This document shows positions 26,178 to 34,588 of a DNA stretch of 64,000 bases, in pieces. Position numbers and translations under genes: made by a program. Source of the stretch: Mesorhizobium sp. M4B.F.Ca.ET.203.01.1.1 (GTDB taxonomy: Bacteria; Pseudomonadota; Alphaproteobacteria; Rhizobiales; Rhizobiaceae). The DNA is taken from contig NZ_SRUO01000002.1 of NCBI RefSeq assembly GCF_004791025.1, positions 372,001-436,000 of the forward strand, read 5' to 3'. Position 1 is the stretch's first letter, and each line of letters starts with the position of its first letter. The notes below the pieces were generated by a model. It saw only the letters and a list, made by a program, of their open reading frames with translations, did no database searches and was not told the origin of the DNA.

Positions 26178-27269
26178 ATGAACCAGCATGTCACGGCCGA
26201 AGTGGCCGATCCGGCGCACAGCCCTCCGGCAGATCGGGAAGATGTCGTCCGCCTCGTCGACCTGAAGCGGCGCTTTGGCGCGACGCCGGCGCTCGACGGC
26301 GTCTCGCTGGCGGTGCGCAAGGGCGAGATACTGGGCATTATCGGCCGCAGCGGCGCCGGCAAGTCGACGCTGATCCGCTGCCTGAACGGGCTGGAGCGCC
26401 CGGATACCGGCGAGGTCGTCATCGAGGGCCGCGAGATCGGCCGGCTCGGCGAGCGCGAACTGCAGCCGCTGCGCCGCCGCATCGGCATGATCTTCCAGCA
26501 TTTTAATCTGCTCTCGGCCAAGACCGTCGAGGACAATGTGGCGCTGCCGCTCAAGATCGAGGGCCGGCCCAGGGCCGAGCGTCTGGCGCGCGCGACTGAA
26601 CTGCTGGAACTCGTCGGCCTGTCGGAGAAAGCAAAAGCCTATCCGGCCGCGCTGTCGGGCGGCCAGAAGCAGCGCGTCGGCATCGCCCGGGCGCTCGCCG
26701 CGCGCCCCGCGCTGTTGTTGTCCGACGAGGCGACCTCGGCGCTCGACCCGGAGACGACGCGCTCGATCCTCGCGCTGCTCAAGGACATCAACCGGCGGCT
26801 CGGCCTCACCATCCTGCTCATCACCCACGAGATGGAGGTGATCCGCTCGATCGCCGACCGCGTCGCGGTGATCGATGCCGGGCGGATCGTCGAGGAAGGC
26901 CCTGTCTGGTCGGTCTTCGCCGATCCGAGGTCCGAGATCACCAGGAGCCTGCTCGGCGGCATCCGGCCGCAGCTGCCTGATGAGATCGCCAGCCGGCTCG
27001 CTCCGGCAGGCGGCGGCGAGACGATCCTGAGGATCGATGTCGCGGGCGAGGCCGCGCGCGGCCCGCTGCTGTCGGACCTCGCCACTGCGGTGCCGGGACC
27101 GTTTCGCCTCGTCCATGGCGGCATCGATCATGTCCAGCAGCAGCCCGTCGGCACGCTGTTCCTCGCCGTGCCCGGCAACGATGCAAAGCATCTGTTGGAA
27201 GTCATTGCGTTCCTGAAGACCCGCGAGGCGCGGGTGGAGGTGCTTGGCCATGTCGCCGGTTCTGTTTGA
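26178..27269 (+). CDS. metN: Methionine-type ABC transporter ATPase
   Basis: A 363-residue ATPase of the MetN family. It has Walker A GRSGAGKST, Q-loop FQHFNLLS, signature LSGGQKQRVG, Walker B LLLSDEATSALD and switch ITHEM. The C-terminal 80 residues form a NIL-type ligand-sensing domain (ETILRIDV to REARVEVLG), which in E. coli MetN inhibits transport when methionine is high. The ATG at 26178 has a weak ribosome site; the frame is open upstream. It overlaps metI by 20 bp. Confidence 0.92.
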   Translation: MNQHVTAEVADPAHSPPADREDVVRLVDLKRRFGATPALDGVSLAVRKGEILGIIGRSGAGKSTLIRCLNGLERPDTGEVVIEGREIGRLGERELQPLRRRIGMIFQHFNLLSAKTVEDNVALPLKIEGRPRAERLARATELLELVGLSEKAKAYPAALSGGQKQRVGIARALAARPALLLSDEATSALDPETTRSILALLKDINRRLGLTILLITHEMEVIRSIADRVAVIDAGRIVEEGPVWSVFADPRSEITRSLLGGIRPQLPDEIASRLAPAGGGETILRIDVAGEAARGPLLSDLATAVPGPFRLVHGGIDHVQQQPVGTLFLAVPGNDAKHLLEVIAFLKTREARVEVLGHVAGSV

Positions 27270-27903
27270 GCTTCTCATCCGTTCGATCTGGGAAACGGTG
27301 CTGATGACCGGTGCCTCCGGCCTCATCTCGCTGGTCTTCGGCCTGCCGCTCGGCCTGGCGCTGGTCGCCACCGATCGCGGCGGCATCGCCGAAAGCCTGT
27401 GGGTGAACCGCGCCCTCGCTGCGGTCATCAACGGCTTCCGCTCCGTTCCCTTTATCATCCTGCTCGTCGCCTTGATCCCGGTCACGCGGCTGATCGTCGG
27501 CACCTCGATCGGCACCTGGGCGGCTATCGTGCCGCTGTCGATCGCCGCCACGCCCTACTACGCGCGCATCGCCGAAGTGTCGCTGCGCGAGGTGGACCAC
27601 GGACTGATCGAGGCGGCGCGCGCCATGGGCGGCAACCGCTGGACGATCATCCGCGAGGTGCTGGTGCCGGAGGCGCTGCCGGGCATCGTCGCCGGCTTCA
27701 CGGTGACCCTGGTGACGCTCGCCGGCGCCTCGGCCATGGCCGGCGCCATCGGCGCGGGCGGGCTTGGCGATCTCGCCATCCGCTACGGCTACCAGCGCTT
27801 CGAGACCAGCGTCATGGTCGCCGTGGTCATCGTCCTGATCATCCTTGTCTGCGGCATCCAGTGGGCGGGCGACCGGCTGGTCGCCAGGCTGGATCGACGC
27901 TGA
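27250..27903 (+). CDS. metI: Methionine-type ABC transporter permease
   Basis: A 217-residue permease with five to six hydrophobic segments. Family blocks are SIWETVLMTGASGLISLVFG, GLPLGL and the EAA loop LIEAARAMGGNRWTIIREVL. Length is as expected for MetI (about 217). I use ATG 27250, nine bases after GGAGG, rather than a TTG two codons upstream. Two copies assemble with MetN and receive substrate from MetQ. Confidence 0.93.
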   Translation: MSPVLFELLIRSIWETVLMTGASGLISLVFGLPLGLALVATDRGGIAESLWVNRALAAVINGFRSVPFIILLVALIPVTRLIVGTSIGTWAAIVPLSIAATPYYARIAEVSLREVDHGLIEAARAMGGNRWTIIREVLVPEALPGIVAGFTVTLVTLAGASAMAGAIGAGGLGDLAIRYGYQRFETSVMVAVVIVLIILVCGIQWAGDRLVARLDRR

Positions 27904-28060
27904 TGATGGCAGGGCCGGAAGTTCTTTGCCCGCCGACAGCGGAATGCAGCGCCGGCTTTGCGTCATTCGCGCCGAGATTGGATCGTGCGTTGCTTGGGTC
28001 AGGGCCGCGCGCATGGCATCGTGGGGTGGGGTCGCACACTGCCGCGAAAGGAGCCTGACC

Positions 28061-29077
28061 ATGGCCAGAATCATTCCCGTGCTCGATCTCGACCGCCTCG
28101 ACCAGGGCGCCTCGGAACGGCGGACCTTTCTGTTCGACCTGCGCACGGCCGCGCGCGACGTGGGCTTCTTCTATCTCTCCGGCCACGGCATATCGGCTTC
28201 TGAAATCTCCGACGTGCTCGATGCCTCGCGGCGGTTCTTCGCCTTGCCGGAGGCCGACAAGCTGGCGATCGAAATGGTCAAATCCTCGCAGTTCCGCGGC
28301 TATACGCGCGCCGGCGGCGAGCTGACCAAGGGCAAGGCCGACTGGCGCGAGCAGCTCGACATCGGCGTCGAGCGGCCGACGATCGCGCAGGGGCCGGGCA
28401 TTCCGGCCTGGACGCGGCTGCAGGGGCCGAACCAGTGGCCGCACGCCCTGCCGGAGCTGAAACCGGCGCTGCTTGCCTGGCAGAGCAAGGCGACCCAGGT
28501 GGCGATCCGCCTTCTCAAGGCCTTCGCGCTCTCGCTCGACCAGCCGGAAGACGCCTTCGATGCGATCTATCGCGACGAACCCAACCATCGCATGAAGATC
28601 GTGCGCTATCCCGGCCGCGACGCCACCGGCGACGACCAGGGCGTCGGCGCGCACAAGGACGGCGGCTTCCTGACGCTGCTGCTGCAGGACGAGAACAAGG
28701 GGCTGCAGGTCGAGTACAACGGCAATTGGGTGAATGTCGACCCGATCCCGCAGACGCTGGTGGTCAACATCGGCGAGCTGCTCGAACTGGCCTCGAACGG
28801 CTATCTGCGGGCAACGGTCCATCGCGTGGTGACGCCGCCGCCCGGTGTCGAGCGCATTTCGGTGCCGTTCTTCTTCAGCGCCCGGCTCGACGCGACGATC
28901 CCGCTGCTCGACCTGCCCGAGGACCTGGCGGCGGAGGCGCGCGGTCCGGCAAGCGACCCCGACAATCCGCTGTTTCGCGACGTCGGGACCAATGTGCTGA
29001 AGAGCCGCCTGCGTTCCCACCCGGATGTGGCGCGCCGGCACTATGCCGATCTGCTGGAGGCGGCAGCGGCTGGCTGA
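28061..29077 (+). CDS. Isopenicillin N synthase-like 2-oxoglutarate/Fe(II) oxygenase
   Basis: A 338-residue cytosolic non-haem iron oxygenase. The iron ligands are H198 and D200 (GAHKDGG) and H254 (TVHRVV), and the co-substrate motif RxS is at 265-267 (RIS). The N-terminal DIOX_N region (AARDVGFFYLSGHGI) is typical. The start has AAAGGAG seven bases upstream. It lies 157 bp after metI on the same strand, so it may act on the compound imported by MetQNI. Members oxidise many small molecules, and the substrate is unknown. Confidence 0.9.
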   Translation: MARIIPVLDLDRLDQGASERRTFLFDLRTAARDVGFFYLSGHGISASEISDVLDASRRFFALPEADKLAIEMVKSSQFRGYTRAGGELTKGKADWREQLDIGVERPTIAQGPGIPAWTRLQGPNQWPHALPELKPALLAWQSKATQVAIRLLKAFALSLDQPEDAFDAIYRDEPNHRMKIVRYPGRDATGDDQGVGAHKDGGFLTLLLQDENKGLQVEYNGNWVNVDPIPQTLVVNIGELLELASNGYLRATVHRVVTPPPGVERISVPFFFSARLDATIPLLDLPEDLAAEARGPASDPDNPLFRDVGTNVLKSRLRSHPDVARRHYADLLEAAAAG

Positions 29078-29156
29078 GGCCGCGGTCCTGCTTGCGCGAT
29101 ATTATTTCGCGGTTCGGCTGATATTTGGAATTCTGTTCGTCGCAAACTTGCCGGTC

Positions 29157-29272
29157 AAAGCCCACATAGGACTCATCGTTCGGCGTTCTCCTCCCATTGC
29201 GCCGAACGGTGTTCCCCTCTGAAGGTTTGACCTTCATTTCTGGCCGGGCTGCATTCGCGTCCGGCCTTTTTT
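29157..29272 (+). ncRNA. Probable trans-acting small RNA with anti-Shine-Dalgarno loop (AbcR/alpha-r type)
   Basis: Three hairpins follow one another. The first, CGTTCGGCG (29177-29185) with CGCCGAACG (29200-29208), has a 14-base loop containing CTCCTCCC, complementary to ribosome-binding sites. The second is GAAGGT-TTG-ACCTTC (29221-29235). The third, GGCCGG with CCGGCC (29242-29266), is followed by six T residues. About 115 nt with an anti-SD loop and final terminator is the layout of alphaproteobacterial AbcR/alpha-r15 and alpha-r14 sRNAs, which repress ABC-transporter and other mRNAs. The 5' end is approximate and no clear promoter was seen. Confidence 0.65.
29242..29272 (+). terminator. 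Rho-independent terminator
   Basis: A six-base-pair GGCCGG/CCGGCC stem is followed by TTTTTT. It ends the predicted small RNA and would also stop read-through from the oxygenase gene upstream. Confidence 0.85.
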
Positions 29273-29290
29273 CTTTCGGGATGGGCGCTG

Positions 29291-30094
29291 TCAGGCGAAG
29301 GCGATGCGGATGGTTCCGTACGGGCCGAAATCGGCGGCTATCTGGTCGCCGTGCCGGCATTCCACCGGCCGGATGAAGGAGCCGGACAGCACCACCTCTC
29401 CGGCGGAGATGCGCATGCCGTACTGATGCAGACGGTTGGCGAGCCAGGCGATGCCTTTCGCCGGATGGTCGAGCACGCCGGCGCCAAGCCCGGTCTCCTC
29501 GACCTCGCCATTGCGCGACACGATGGCGCCGATCCAGCGCAGGTCGGCCTCGCGCGGCCCGGCCCAGCGGCCGCCGACGACGATGCCGGCATTGGCGGCA
29601 TTGTCCGAGATGGTGTCGAAGAAGGTGCGGATCCTGCCGGTCTCCTTGTTCATCCGCTCGATGCGGGTGTCGAGGATCTCCAGCGCCGGCGTGATATGGT
29701 CGGTGGCGTCGAGCACGTCGTCGACAGACACGTCCGGGCCGGCGAGCGGCGCCTTCATGACGAAGGCGATCTCGGCCTCGATCCGCGGCTGGATGAAGCG
29801 GCCGGCCGGAACCGTGGCGCCGTCCTCGAAGAACATGTCGTCGAACAGAATGCCCGAGTCTGGAATGTCGATGCTGAGCGCCGACTGCATCGCCTTCGAG
29901 GTCAGGCCGATCTTCCAGCCCTTGATCGCCAGCCCCGACGCCACCTTGCGCTTCACCAGCGCCGCTTGCACCCGGTAGGCGTCGTCCATGGTCGCTTGCG
30001 GAAAGTCGAGGCTGAGCAGCCTGATCTGCCGGCGCTCGCGCTCGGCCTCGAACAGCCTCGCCGCGGCATCCTCGACCTGCGCTTCCGTCATCAT
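29291..30094 (-). CDS. hpaH: 2-oxo-hept-4-ene-1,7-dioate hydratase
   Basis: A 267-residue hydratase of the fumarylacetoacetate-hydrolase-like family (MhpD/HpaH), which adds water to the ring-cleavage product in homoprotocatechuate breakdown. The blocks GWKIGLTSKAMQ, PRIEAEIAFVM (metal-binding Glu residues) and GVVLSGSF-like EVVLSGSFIRPVE are typical. Start 30094 uses the first of two adjacent ATGs, about seven bases after GGAG, and overlaps the hpaG stop. It is the last gene of the hpaF-E-D-G-H run. The aldolase HpaI that would follow is not in the window. Confidence 0.9.
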   Translation of the reverse strand: MMTEAQVEDAAARLFEAERERRQIRLLSLDFPQATMDDAYRVQAALVKRKVASGLAIKGWKIGLTSKAMQSALSIDIPDSGILFDDMFFEDGATVPAGRFIQPRIEAEIAFVMKAPLAGPDVSVDDVLDATDHITPALEILDTRIERMNKETGRIRTFFDTISDNAANAGIVVGGRWAGPREADLRWIGAIVSRNGEVEETGLGAGVLDHPAKGIAWLANRLHQYGMRISAGEVVLSGSFIRPVECRHGDQIAADFGPYGTIRIAFA

Positions 30095-30966
30095 CGGCCA
30101 GCTCCTTCGTCGACCACGCCGTTGCGGAGCAGGCCGATGCCGTCGGCCTCGACCTCGATGACGTCGCCCGGCTTCAGCCAGATCGGAGGGTCGAAGCGGG
30201 CGCCGGCGCCGGTCGGCGTGCCGGTGACGATGATGTCGCCGGGCACCAACGTGGTGAAGGTCGAGATGTAGGCGATGATCTTGCGGAAGGAAAAGATCAT
30301 GCGGCCAGTGCGGTCCTGCTGGCGGACCTCGCCATTGACGCGCGTGGTGAGCGAGATGTCGGCGATCTGCGCCTCGTCGGTGAACGGCACCAGCCACGGG
30401 CCGATCGAACCGGAACGGTCGAAATTCTTGCCTTGCGTGACGTTGAACTTGGCGTGGCGCACCCAGTCGCGGAGCGTGCCCTCGTTGCACAGCGACAGCG
30501 CCGCGATATGGCCGAGCGCTTCGGCCTCGGCGATCCGCCTTCCGGCCTTGCCGATGACGATGACGATCTCGCCCTCATAGTCGAGCTGCGGCGATTCCGG
30601 CGGCCGCACCAGCGGCGCGCTATGGCCGACGAAGGAACGCGGGAAGCGGATGAACAGCGACGGGTTGGAGGGCGCGGCCTGTCCGTCCTTGTACTCCTCG
30701 TTGCGGTCCGGAAAATTGACGCCGACGCAGATGATTTTTTCCGGGGAGGGGATCGGGATCTCGTAGGCGATGTCCTCAACCTTGAAGTCGGGCGCGAAGG
30801 CATCCGCCTCCTCCGCCAGCCGGCGCAACGCGCCGGCCTCGATCACCTCGCGCAGCGTCGGCCATTGGGTGTGGCGCGCCGAAAGGTCGACGACGCCCTT
30901 GTCGGTGATCGCGCCGTAGCGCGTCTTGCCGCCGACGGTGAAAGTGGCGAGGCGCGCCGCGCTCAT
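30091..30966 (-). CDS. hpaG: FAH-family isomerase/decarboxylase of homoprotocatechuate pathway
   Basis: A 291-residue protein of the fumarylacetoacetase fold. It shows IICVGVNFPDRNEEY, the metal-binding DYEGEIVIVIGK and the closing GDIIVTGTPTGAG. In E. coli HpaG two such domains are fused and catalyse decarboxylation and isomerisation; here only one domain is present, so one of the two steps may be done by another protein or this enzyme may do both. ATG 30966 has GGAG eight bases upstream. Its stop overlaps hpaH. Confidence 0.88.
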   Translation of the reverse strand: MSAARLATFTVGGKTRYGAITDKGVVDLSARHTQWPTLREVIEAGALRRLAEEADAFAPDFKVEDIAYEIPIPSPEKIICVGVNFPDRNEEYKDGQAAPSNPSLFIRFPRSFVGHSAPLVRPPESPQLDYEGEIVIVIGKAGRRIAEAEALGHIAALSLCNEGTLRDWVRHAKFNVTQGKNFDRSGSIGPWLVPFTDEAQIADISLTTRVNGEVRQQDRTGRMIFSFRKIIAYISTFTTLVPGDIIVTGTPTGAGARFDPPIWLKPGDVIEVEADGIGLLRNGVVDEGAGR

Positions 30967-30985
30967 GCTGAAACTCCGCACACAG

Positions 30986-31966
30986 TTAGGGCGCCACGAT
31001 TGGCGACGCCGCCAGATCGGACAGACGCGGCTTCACCCCGGCAAAGACGCTGCCTTCCTCGAACCAGCTCTTCGGCGCCGGCGCGCCCCAAAGCGTCTGG
31101 CGCTGCGGATCCTTGAGGTCCCATTTGATCGGCTCCAGATCGGGGTCGACCGTCTGGTAGTCGGAGCAATAGATCTCGATGCGATGGTTGTCCGGATCGC
31201 GGATGTACAGAAAGAACGCGTTGGAAATGCCGTGCCGGCCGGGGCCTCGCTCGATGTTCGGCAGCCAGCCGGTGGTGGCCATCAGGTCGAGCAGGTCGAT
31301 GATGTTGAGCGGCGTCGGCACCCAGAAGGCGACGTGATGCAGGCGCGGGCCGAGGCCGTTGGTGAAGGCGATGTCGTGCACGCCGCCCTTGCGATGCGTC
31401 CAGGCGGCCCACAGCCTGCCGGTCTCGCCATCCTCGGTGTATTCGGTCACGCGGAAGCCGAGCTCGTTGTAGAACGCGACCGATTGATCGACGTTCGGCG
31501 AGAAGCAGTTGAAATGGTCGATGCGCAGCGGCTTCACGCCCTTGTAGAGCGCGTATTTCTGATGGATCGGCGGCAGCCGCTCCATCTTCGAATAGAACTC
31601 GAGCGGGATGCCGTGCGGATCGCGGGTGCGGAAGGTGCGCGACTGGTAAGGGCGCTCCACCCACTCCACCGGTAGGCCCTTGCCGTCGAAGAAATGCGCG
31701 GCCTTGTCGAGGTCCTCATCGGAAAAGACCTTGAAGCCGAGGTCGCGCGCTTCCGCGACCGGGCCTTTCCTGAGCACGATGCAGTGATGGCCGCGTTCTT
31801 CCAGCGCGCGCAGATAGATCGCGTCGCTGGTCTCGTCGGTCACCTGCAGGCCGAGCGTGTCGACATAGAACGCGCGGGACTTCGCCAGATCCGTGACGGC
31901 GAGCTCGACGTGGCTGAGCCGTACGATGTTGAAAGCCGGGTAGAGGTTGGGTTGGGGCAGGGGCAT
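30986..31966 (-). CDS. hpaD: 3,4-dihydroxyphenylacetate 2,3-dioxygenase
   Basis: A 326-residue extradiol ring-cleaving dioxygenase of the vicinal oxygen chelate class. The metal ligands are H151 (RIDHFN), H211 (LHHVAFW) and E264 (RIEIYCSDY), at positions close to those of the well-studied Brevibacterium/Arthrobacter enzymes. It opens the ring of homoprotocatechuate to 5-carboxymethyl-2-hydroxymuconate semialdehyde, the substrate of the neighbouring HpaE. The two genes are 14 bp apart. Confidence 0.94.
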   Translation of the reverse strand: MPLPQPNLYPAFNIVRLSHVELAVTDLAKSRAFYVDTLGLQVTDETSDAIYLRALEERGHHCIVLRKGPVAEARDLGFKVFSDEDLDKAAHFFDGKGLPVEWVERPYQSRTFRTRDPHGIPLEFYSKMERLPPIHQKYALYKGVKPLRIDHFNCFSPNVDQSVAFYNELGFRVTEYTEDGETGRLWAAWTHRKGGVHDIAFTNGLGPRLHHVAFWVPTPLNIIDLLDLMATTGWLPNIERGPGRHGISNAFFLYIRDPDNHRIEIYCSDYQTVDPDLEPIKWDLKDPQRQTLWGAPAPKSWFEEGSVFAGVKPRLSDLAASPIVAP

Positions 31967-31980
31967 CTTTGGGTCTCCGG

Positions 31981-33498
31981 TCAGCCGCCGAGCTTCTGGA
32001 TCGAATGCGGCGCCGTGGCGAACGCGATGTTCTTGGTTTCCATGTAGAAATCGAACGACCAGTCGCCGCCGTCGCGGCCGATCCCCGAACTTTTCACGCC
32101 GCCGAACGGCGTCGGCAAATGCCGCACATTCTCGGAGTTGACCCAGATCATGCCGGCCTCGAGCGCGTCGGTGAAGCGGAAGGCGCGGGTGACCTCGGAA
32201 GTCCAGAGATAGCCGGTCAGGCCGTATTGCGTGTCGTTGGCAAGCGCCAGAGCCTCCGCCTCGTCCTTGAACGAGATCGCGGTCAGCACCGGCCCGAAGA
32301 TCTCCTCCTGGGCGATGCGCATTGTGTTGGTGGCGCCGGTAAACAGCGTCGGGCTGACATAGCAGCCGCCGCCCGGGCCGTTGAACTTGCCGCCGCCGGC
32401 GGCGACGACCGCGCCTTCCGACTTGCCGATATCGATATAGGACAGGACCTTTTCCTCATGCACCGGATGGATCAGCGGACCGACCACGGTTTCGGGATCG
32501 AGCGGATGGCCGACCCTGATGCGCTTGGCCTTCTCCGCCACCAGCGCCGTGAACTTGTCGTAGATGCCTTCCTCGACCAGCAGGCGCGACGATGAGGTGC
32601 AGCGCTCGCCGTTGAGCGAATAGATCATGAAGACCGCGGCGTCGGCGGCGCGTTCGAGATCGGCGTCGGCGAAGACGATCACCGGGTTCTTGCCGCCAAG
32701 CTCGAAATGCACGCGCTTCAGCGTTTCAGCGCCCTGGCGCATGATCATCGAGCCGGTGCGGCTTTCGCCGACGAAGCCGATCGCCTTGATGTCGGGGTGC
32801 TCGGTCAGCGCGCGGCCGGCGTCCTCGCCGAAGCCGTTGACGAGGTTCCAGACGCCCTTGGGCAGGCCGGCCTCCTCGGCGATCTCGACCAGCAGGCGCG
32901 CGGTCAGCGGCGACAGTTCCGCCGGCTTGTGGACGATGGTGCAGCCGGCGGCCAGCGCCGGCGCGATCTTCCAGGTCGACAGCATGAACGGCGTGTTCCA
33001 CGGGGTGATCACGCCAACCGGACCGATCGGCGCGCGCGTCGTCATGTTGACCTGGTTCGGCGCGCGGATGGTCTGGCCGTCGCGGGCTTCGGGCGCGCGG
33101 TCGCCATAGAAGCGGAAGTTCTCGGCGCCGCGCAGCGCCGCCTTGGCCATGAACTTCAGCGACTGACCGGTGTCCATGCATTCGACGAAGGCGATCTCCT
33201 CGGCGCGCGCGACGATGGCGTCGGCGATCCTGTGCAGCAGCTTCTTGCGGGTATCGCCCGATATCGCCGCCCACTCCTTGAAGGCGGCCTTCGCCGCCTT
33301 GGCGGCACGGTCGATGTCGGCGGCCTTGCCGCGCGCCACCGTGGCGATCGGCTTCAGATCGATCGGCGAGATCGTCCCATAGGTCGAGCCGTCGGCGGAA
33401 GGCACCGCCTCCCCGCCGATCTGGTTGAGCACGCCGTGCTTCCTGAAGCGTTCCAGATAAGCCTCGGCCTTGCGCAGATTGTCGTCCAGTGCCGCCAT
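31981..33498 (-). CDS. hpaE: 5-carboxymethyl-2-hydroxymuconate semialdehyde dehydrogenase
   Basis: A 505-residue NAD-dependent aldehyde dehydrogenase. The catalytic cysteine is C300 (GERCTSSSRLL), the general base E266 (FELGGKNP), and ITPWNTPFMLSTWK is the cofactor block. It oxidises the HpaD product to the dicarboxylic acid. It lies 27 bp after hpaF and 14 bp before hpaD in one operon. Confidence 0.93.
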   Translation of the reverse strand: MAALDDNLRKAEAYLERFRKHGVLNQIGGEAVPSADGSTYGTISPIDLKPIATVARGKAADIDRAAKAAKAAFKEWAAISGDTRKKLLHRIADAIVARAEEIAFVECMDTGQSLKFMAKAALRGAENFRFYGDRAPEARDGQTIRAPNQVNMTTRAPIGPVGVITPWNTPFMLSTWKIAPALAAGCTIVHKPAELSPLTARLLVEIAEEAGLPKGVWNLVNGFGEDAGRALTEHPDIKAIGFVGESRTGSMIMRQGAETLKRVHFELGGKNPVIVFADADLERAADAAVFMIYSLNGERCTSSSRLLVEEGIYDKFTALVAEKAKRIRVGHPLDPETVVGPLIHPVHEEKVLSYIDIGKSEGAVVAAGGGKFNGPGGGCYVSPTLFTGATNTMRIAQEEIFGPVLTAISFKDEAEALALANDTQYGLTGYLWTSEVTRAFRFTDALEAGMIWVNSENVRHLPTPFGGVKSSGIGRDGGDWSFDFYMETKNIAFATAPHSIQKLGG

Positions 33499-33525
33499 GG
33501 GTCTTTCCTGTTTTCTAGCGCTCAG

Positions 33526-33912
33526 TCACTTGCCGCGAAGCCGCGGGTGGATGGCGTTCTTCTTCCAGCTGAGTTCGGCGTCGATTTCGCGGATTTCCAG
33601 GGAGAGCGCGAAATGCGGCGTCGCGAACAGCGTCGCCAGATGCTCGGACACCGCCGCGAAGATCGCTTCGCCTGCGCTCTTCTTTTCCGCCGCGCTGCGG
33701 CCCTTGCCGATACGGAAGTTCATGTCGATGAAGCCGTTCTCGGGCAGGCGGTCGGCGATCGCATAGGCCTCGGCGCGGAAGGCGCGCACCCGGACGGCAC
33801 CTTGTTCGAACAGGCCGGTTTCGAGGATGGTCCGCGAGACCAGCTCGCAGAGCGCGCCCATGTCGACCTTCGCGTCGAGATTCGCGGAATATTCGATCGC
33901 CATATGGGGCAA
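33526..33912 (-). CDS. hpaF: 5-carboxymethyl-2-hydroxymuconate delta-isomerase
   Basis: A 128-residue tautomerase-family isomerase. I start it at TTG 33912: this gives MPHMAIEYSANLD, placing the catalytic proline directly after the initiator Met as in the E. coli enzyme (PHF...), and GGAGGAA lies about five bases upstream. An ATG three codons downstream (33903) would lose the proline and would be too far from the ribosome site. It is the first gene of the hpaFEDGH operon, divergent from hpaR. Confidence 0.9.
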   Translation of the reverse strand: MPHMAIEYSANLDAKVDMGALCELVSRTILETGLFEQGAVRVRAFRAEAYAIADRLPENGFIDMNFRIGKGRSAAEKKSAGEAIFAAVSEHLATLFATPHFALSLEIREIDAELSWKKNAIHPRLRGK

Positions 33913-33928
33913 AGGTTCCTCCACCTTT

Positions 33929-33946
33929 TAATTAACATGTGAATTA
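33929..33946. promoter_or_regulatory. Probable HpaR operator upstream of hpaF
   Basis: An 18-bp palindrome, TAATT-A-ACATGT-G-AATTA, lies 17 bp upstream of the hpaF start in the gap shared with the MarR-type hpaR. MarR regulators bind such sites of 16-20 bp. A related 16-bp sequence occurs at 41849-41864 upstream of the IclR gene. Confidence 0.6.
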
Positions 33947-34090
33947 CATCTTGACGATCGAATGTCAAGCGTCGTTCTCTGTGTCCCGGCGGCGGGATTG
34001 CCGCTCCCGACAAAATCGCGGATATAGCTGCGATCGGGGTGCTAATAATACTGCGACTCGTACTGGATTGGATTTTTCGGAGACCTGATT

Positions 34091-34528
34091 TTGCTACCAC
34101 CGAGCACTCGTCGCTCCCTGCCGATGGCTCTGCTTCGCGCTCGCGAGGTGATCATGGCGCATTTCCGGCCGATGCTTGCCCGCCACGACATCACCGAGCA
34201 GCAATGGCGCGTGCTGCGGGTGCTTGCCGAGACCGGTCCGCTGGAAGCGACCGAACTCGCCAACCGCGCCTCGATCCTGCCGCCCAGCCTCACCCGCATC
34301 ATCAAGGCGATGGAAGAGCGCGAATTCATCACCCGCAACAAGGTCAAGGACGACGGCCGCCGCGCGCTGCTCGCCATCAGCCCGGCCGGCCTTGCGCTGA
34401 TCGAGGACCTGGCACCGGAGCGCATCGCCATCTACGACGCGATCGAAAAGCGCTACGGCGCCGAACAGCACGAGCGCCTGCTCGACATGCTGGAAGGCCT
34501 GATCCAATCGGAGTCGACGGAGGGGTGA
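34091..34528 (+). CDS. hpaR: MarR-family regulator of homoprotocatechuate degradation
   Basis: A 145-residue winged-helix repressor. The core reads RPMLARHDITEQQWRVLRVL and the recognition part is ILPPSLTRIIKAMEER, closely like E. coli HpaR (FRPIVKRHNLTEQQWR). I use TTG 34091, with GGAGA about seven bases upstream; the next in-frame ATG (34124) would truncate the N-terminal helix. It is divergent from the meta-cleavage operon and converges on hpaC. Confidence 0.9.
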   Translation: MLPPSTRRSLPMALLRAREVIMAHFRPMLARHDITEQQWRVLRVLAETGPLEATELANRASILPPSLTRIIKAMEEREFITRNKVKDDGRRALLAISPAGLALIEDLAPERIAIYDAIEKRYGAEQHERLLDMLEGLIQSESTEG

Positions 34529-34541
34529 AGGTCGCGCGGGA

Positions 34542-34575
34542 CTTCCCTTCTCCCACAACAAGGGGAGAAGGGAAG
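34542..34575. terminator. Bidirectional hairpin between hpaR and hpaC
   Basis: CTTCCCTTCTCCC (34542-34554) pairs perfectly with GGGAGAAGGGAAG (34563-34575) across about eight bases, between two convergent genes. A long perfect stem at a convergent junction is a good terminator candidate. There is no clear T run, and similar stems are dispersed in Mesorhizobium-type genomes, so it may also be a repeat. Confidence 0.6.
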
Positions 34576-34588
34576 GCACCGCCGCTCC

